A stretch of DNA of 64,000 nucleotides, from positions 1,798,001-1,862,000 of the forward strand of contig OY781923.1 of NCBI GenBank assembly GCA_963677225.1, given 5' to 3'. The DNA is from SABI01 sp028532915. Lineage in GTDB: Bacteria; Spirochaetota; Spirochaetia; Sphaerochaetales; Sphaerochaetaceae. Position 1 is the first letter of the stretch. The number at the start of each line of letters is the position of its first letter. The notes beneath the pieces are model-generated. The model saw only the letters and a list, made by a program, of their open reading frames with translations. It had not been told where the DNA came from and did no database searches. Both the position numbers and the translations under genes were made by a program. Shown here in pieces: positions 60,724 to 64,000 of the stretch.

Positions 60724-61404
60724 ATGGAACCTAACAAAGAAAAGATCATCAAGCTGCATGTAAAGCGGACGATGGAGAACCTCGAGAAGAACAACATCGG
60801 TGTTTCGTACATACCATCGGCTAAAGATCTGCCGGCTCTGATGAAAAAGCTGATTCCCGAAGGATCGACTGTCGCCTCGGGAGGATCGATAACACTGGCT
60901 CAAAGCGGTATTCTCGATCTGGTGAAAAACGGTGATTACACCTACATAGACCGGGCAGACCCTTCATTGAATGCACAGGAGAAACACGAACGAAATCTTC
61001 AATCGTTCCGGTGTGATGTCTATCTTTCGAGCGCCAATGCGATAACTGAGAGAGGCGAGCTCTATCTCGTCGACGGATCGAACAACAGAGTGGCGGCAGT
61101 TCTGTACGGTCCCGAAAAAGTATATATTATCGCCGGGTGCAACAAGATCGTTTCGAACCTCGAGGAAGCTGCGAACAGAGTGAAGCAGTTAGCGGCCCCG
61201 GCGAACTGCGTCAGACTCGACAAAGAGACTTTCTGCCGCGAAAAGGGACAGTGTGTGGCCCCTTCCTGCGACGATAAGAATCTGATGAGTGTTCCGGCCG
61301 GAGCGTGTACGAAAGGAATCTGTTCATCCTTCCTCGTCCTTGGTCATCAGCTGATCAAAGAACGGATCCATGTACTGCTAGTCGGCGAGGATCTCGGATA
61401 TTAA
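60724..61404 (+). CDS. LUD-domain protein (LutC/YkgG-related)
   Basis: A 226-residue LUD (DUF162) protein. Signs are the helical N-terminus TMENLEKNNIGVSYIP, VASGGSITLAQSGILDL, DVYLSSANAITERGELYLVDGSNNRV (quoted in part) and VYIIAGCNKIV. A Cys-rich tail (FCREKGQCVAPSCDDKN, GACTKGICSS) is unlike the plain LutC and may bind a metal or cluster. LutABC proteins oxidise lactate; here the partners LutA and LutB are absent, so the role is unknown. It is divergent from the beta-CASP gene. Confidence 0.86.
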   Translation: MEPNKEKIIKLHVKRTMENLEKNNIGVSYIPSAKDLPALMKKLIPEGSTVASGGSITLAQSGILDLVKNGDYTYIDRADPSLNAQEKHERNLQSFRCDVYLSSANAITERGELYLVDGSNNRVAAVLYGPEKVYIIAGCNKIVSNLEEAANRVKQLAAPANCVRLDKETFCREKGQCVAPSCDDKNLMSVPAGACTKGICSSFLVLGHQLIKERIHVLLVGEDLGY

Positions 61405-61847
61405 TCTACAAATAACGAGTAGACATCCTCACTCGTTTTCGCAAGACGCAGCAGACGTTTGAACGACGCGCTCGCTGTCGTCTTGGCGATTGAGGAAAGG
61501 ATCTCGATATGGGCGCTCGCCTCATGTTCAGGTGCAAGCACCAGAAAGAAATAGAGGCTTCCCTCCCCGTCCTGAGCATCGAAGTCGACACTCGTGTCGG
61601 CAAGGCCGACAACCAGATAGACACGGTCGACAGCAGCGGTCTTCGCGTGAGGAATCGCAATTCCGTCGGCAAGGCCGGTTGAACCGAGCGATTCCCGTTC
61701 CAAAACGGCCGAGAGGATCTCTTCTCTGTTTGTCAGTGCCTTCTTTTGAGAAAGAAGGTCGACAAGCTCTTCAATGATCTCATGTTTTGATCTTCCTTCG
61801 AGGGGGACCTTTATAAGGTCTCTATCCAGTATATCAGTCAATGTCAT
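61401..61847 (-). CDS. PTS IIA (PtsN-like) protein
   Basis: A 148-residue phosphotransferase IIA domain. The phosphorylated His is His67 in DGIAIPHAKT; GLADTSVDFDAQDGEGSLYFFLVLAP and the C-terminal IEILSSIAKTTAS are typical (quoted in parts). No IIB, IIC, HPr or EI gene lies nearby, which favours a regulatory IIA-Ntr role over sugar uptake. ATG 61847 follows GGGAGGAT and lies inside the universal-stress gene, overlapping it by 14 bases. It is the last gene of the ATP-synthase operon. Confidence 0.85.
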   Translation of the reverse strand: MTLTDILDRDLIKVPLEGRSKHEIIEELVDLLSQKKALTNREEILSAVLERESLGSTGLADGIAIPHAKTAAVDRVYLVVGLADTSVDFDAQDGEGSLYFFLVLAPEHEASAHIEILSSIAKTTASASFKRLLRLAKTSEDVYSLFVD

Positions 61848-62355
61848 AGGTATCCTCCCTTTCAGTATCAGGCAGCGACTCGTACATATCCCAGATATCA
61901 TCGTTATCGCGGACGACGAAGACAGGAATGGTGGCATTTCTCATCATTCTGTCTGTCTCACTGAGTAGTTCATCCCGTCGGCTGTGTATTCCCGAAAGCC
62001 CGCCGATAACGAGCATATCGATTGAATTGGCACTGATATAGTCGCGCACGACCTGATGTACCGCACCTTCGCTTTTCACGCATTCGACCGCTACACCCTT
62101 CTTCTTTCCCAATTTTTTCACGTGGTTAAGATACCTCACGGCATCACCTTCTATATCCCTCTGATATTCCTGCTGTTCGACATCCAGAAAGATCCTGGCC
62201 TTCACAAGGTCCTGCAATGCCTTGGTATTGACAACATAGATCGCCGTCAGATGGCTTTCGAGCTGTTTCGCGAGGACGATCGCTGCCATTGCGGCACTCA
62301 TAGAATCCTCCGAGCCGTCTAGATAGACCAACAATTCAGTAAATCCATTACTCAT
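61834..62355 (-). CDS. Universal stress protein (UspA) family
   Basis: A 173-residue Usp-fold protein. The opening ELLVYLDGSEDSMSAAMAA has the Asp that binds nucleotide in ATP-type members, followed by HLTAIYVVN. The ATP-binding signature near the end (G-x2-G-x9-G-S/T in active members) is represented by VIGGLSGIHSRRDELLSETD, which keeps the first glycines but not the final GS. So ATP binding is uncertain. AAGGAGGAAC precedes the ATG, which overlaps the atpD stop by four bases. It connects the V-ATPase genes to the IIA gene. Confidence 0.87.
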   Translation of the reverse strand: MSNGFTELLVYLDGSEDSMSAAMAAIVLAKQLESHLTAIYVVNTKALQDLVKARIFLDVEQQEYQRDIEGDAVRYLNHVKKLGKKKGVAVECVKSEGAVHQVVRDYISANSIDMLVIGGLSGIHSRRDELLSETDRMMRNATIPVFVVRDNDDIWDMYESLPDTEREDTYDID

Positions 62356-62999
62356 TGTTCCTCCTTCTTTCTCTTGCTGTTCTCGATATCGAGCCGCTTT
62401 TTCACCTGCTTCATCAGGATGAAGCCTTCCCGTTCGACCTCTTCGATTCTGCCTGCAGTATATTTCACATTCTCTTCGAGCGAAGGAATGACGATCTTCT
62501 CGAGAGCATTTACCTTCCGGATGCTCTTTTTCACCTCGCGCGCCAGCCTCATGATGGAGACCTTCAGTTCAGCCAGATGTCCCATCAGCTGTATCGCCTC
62601 CTGATAGCAGCTTATGGTGTCTTCGACAGCCAAAGTGGTTCCTTCAGGGGAGAAATAGGGACCATTGCCGGTGAAGGTCGTGTTCACCTTCGGAAGTCTC
62701 ACACCCATCACCTTTCGCTGCGAGATGTCTATCGATGATGTGCTTGTTACCGAGGGAAACACGTTTGCAACCTTCAACCTTCCCATCTGCATGACCGAGT
62801 TCTGCAGGGAAGCGGAAGCTTTCTCCAAAGCGATATCCACTCTGTTCTGATAATCTACAGCCTGATCGACCAGTGTCAGCAATTCGACCACCAGGATGGA
62901 ACGCTTCTGGTCCAGCAGCTCATGTCCAAGATTGGCGAAAGCGAGATCATCTTTCAGCTTGAGAAGGTTCGATCTTGTCGGTGCGATTGTCTGACTCAT
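62352..62999 (-). CDS. atpD: V-type ATP synthase subunit D
   Basis: Part of the central rotor shaft of the V/A-type ATP synthase. The 215-residue product is a long two-helix coiled coil: IAPTRSNLLKLKDDLAFAN at the N-terminus is the family mark, and AREVKKSIRKVNALEKIVIPS in the C-terminal helix is another. GGAGG precedes the ATG, three bases after the atpB stop. Confidence 0.96.
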   Translation of the reverse strand: MSQTIAPTRSNLLKLKDDLAFANLGHELLDQKRSILVVELLTLVDQAVDYQNRVDIALEKASASLQNSVMQMGRLKVANVFPSVTSTSSIDISQRKVMGVRLPKVNTTFTGNGPYFSPEGTTLAVEDTISCYQEAIQLMGHLAELKVSIMRLAREVKKSIRKVNALEKIVIPSLEENVKYTAGRIEEVEREGFILMKQVKKRLDIENSKRKKEEQ

Positions 63000-63002
63000 A
63001 GA

Positions 63003-64000
63003 TCAACCTCCATAGAACTCTTTCAGTTCATCTTCGCTGACACGCTGCAGTTCTTCGGCGGGAAGTGTCTTCAACGCTTCCCATCCCAAATCCAGAGTCT
63101 GTTCGATGCTCCTGTTCTCATCGAATCTCTGATAAACGAACTCGTTCTCGAACTTCGCTCCGAAATCAAGGTACTGATGGTCAAGCGTGGTAAGTTCTTC
63201 CTCACCGATGACCGATGCAAGGTTTCTCACATCCTTCACATGCGAGTACGATGCAAAAAGCTGATTTGCGAGGTGGGGATGATCTTTTCTGGTCATGCCG
63301 TCCCCGATTCCATCCTTCATCAGACGGGAGAGACTCGGAAGGCCGTTGATGGGAGGGTAGATCCCTCTCGAATACATCTCTCTGTCGAATACGATCTGAC
63401 CTTCGGTGATATACCCTGTAAGGTCGGGAATTGGATGTGAGATATCATCGTTGGGCATCGTGAGAATAGGCAGCTGCGTGATCGACCCGCCGTGACCGAG
63501 AAGCTTGCCGCTGCGTTCATATAATTCGGCCAGATTTGAATACAGATATCCGGGATAGCCCTTTCTTGAAGGTATCTCTCCTCTGAGTGTCGAGATCTCC
63601 CGAAGTGATTCGCAGTAGTTGGTCATATCGGTCATGATCACCAAAACCTGTTTATCGTGCGTGAAGGCAAGGTGTTCAGCCAACGTGAGGGCGGAACGGG
63701 GAGTGATGGTTCGTTCGATCGACGGATCGTCAGCCAGAGAGAGGAAGAAAGCTACATTATCCAGTACTCCCGAAGACTCGAAAGAGTCGATGAAGAACCG
63801 GGCGACATCGTATTTGACACCCATTGCGGCGAAGACTATAGAGAAATCACTGTCCTGAGAGAGAACTTTCGCCTGACGGGCTATCTGTGCCGCCAGCTGA
63901 TTATGGGGAAGTCCGTTGCCGCTGAATATCGGAAGCTTCTGCCCCTGTATCAATGTGGTGAGACCATCGATGACAGATACACCTGTCTGGATAAAATCCT
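63003..64000 (-). CDS. atpB: V-type ATP synthase subunit B (5' end outside window)
   Basis: The non-catalytic nucleotide-binding subunit of the V/A-type ATP synthase. The frame is open to the window edge, so 332 C-terminal residues are seen out of about 430-460. The visible part begins DFIQTGVSVIDGLTTLIQGQ and continues KLPIFSGNGLPHNQLAAQIARQA, IVFAAMGVKYD, ITPRSALTLAEHLAF, RKGYPGYLYSNLAELYERSG (quoted in parts) and SLSRLMKDGIG. The P-loop of this subunit is degenerate, as is normal for B subunits. The catalytic A subunit would be just upstream, outside the window. Confidence 0.96.
   Translation of the reverse strand, partial: DFIQTGVSVIDGLTTLIQGQKLPIFSGNGLPHNQLAAQIARQAKVLSQDSDFSIVFAAMGVKYDVARFFIDSFESSGVLDNVAFFLSLADDPSIERTITPRSALTLAEHLAFTHDKQVLVIMTDMTNYCESLREISTLRGEIPSRKGYPGYLYSNLAELYERSGKLLGHGGSITQLPILTMPNDDISHPIPDLTGYITEGQIVFDREMYSRGIYPPINGLPSLSRLMKDGIGDGMTRKDHPHLANQLFASYSHVKDVRNLASVIGEEELTTLDHQYLDFGAKFENEFVYQRFDENRSIEQTLDLGWEALKTLPAEELQRVSEDELKEFYGG

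Noticed and set aside
1..64000. tRNA, rRNA, CRISPR arrays, insertion sequences or prophage
   Set aside because: Intergenic stretches were read for cloverleaf ends, repeat-spacer patterns and transposase motifs; nothing found.

Overview
The window looks like a chromosomal segment of a spirochaete, most probably a Sphaerochaeta-like member of the Sphaerochaetaceae. This is an inference from gene content: a V-type (not F-type) ATP synthase, a single-chain glycyl-tRNA synthetase, xylose and fucose isomerase pathways, lipoproteins with loose spirochaete-style lipoboxes, and many stand-alone aminoacyl-tRNA synthetases. I saw no rRNA, tRNA, CRISPR array, insertion sequence or prophage. Coding density is very high and operons are tightly coupled by stop/start overlaps.

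Layout. 1-10054: sugar and salvage metabolism on the + strand (xylB-xylA, an acyl-CoA synthetase, divergent fucU/fucI with a LacI-type operator, mtaD-mtnA, an AEC transporter). 10136-18069: gdhA, then a minus-strand operon gltX-glyS-tyrS that runs into an ABC transporter (substrate-binding protein, permease, ATPase). 18156-22382: a five-gene minus-strand operon coding for a PHP/CpsB-like phosphoesterase, an AAA15-type ATPase, an RloB-like protein, a seven-helix membrane protein with a LuxR HTH, and a serine hydrolase. The ATPase/RloB pair resembles the AbiL/RloAB phage-defence pair, but the expected catalytic residues of both partners are changed. This is the best candidate for an undescribed system. 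22464-25071: pdxA, a lipoprotein and a cobalamin adenosyltransferase. 25253-25510: an extremely acidic 85-aa protein with its own promoter and terminator. 25724-29599: a TrpXYZ-type ABC importer with two tandem binding proteins, each with its own promoter.

29891-35559: the conserved block argS, rplU-rpmA-obgE-nadD-yqeK-(lipoprotein)-rsfS. 35690-43963: cysE, an AraC regulator divergent from a mannonate-type SDR, tyrA-mtaB, pta, a MATE pump and rsmA. 43911-48528: comEC, an unknown membrane protein, a phosphohexomutase and a HAD phosphatase, which form the upstream part of the rsmA operon. 48584-58915: transporters (two MFS, CorA, an EamA/DMT), a YkgJ-type cysteine-cluster protein, an HD protein, an orphan membrane protein, an esterase, DUF72 and a LmbE-like protein. 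corA is preceded by an unlisted 30-codon leader ORF and a hairpin. 58959-64000: a beta-CASP metallo-beta-lactamase, a LUD-domain protein, and the 3' end of the V-ATPase operon (atpB partial, atpD), which continues without a break into a universal-stress protein and a PTS IIA protein.

Two structural patterns run through the window. Ten of eleven convergent gene pairs overlap tail to tail. Four genes appear to be leaderless, with a promoter -10 box 6-7 bases before the ATG and no ribosome-binding site.
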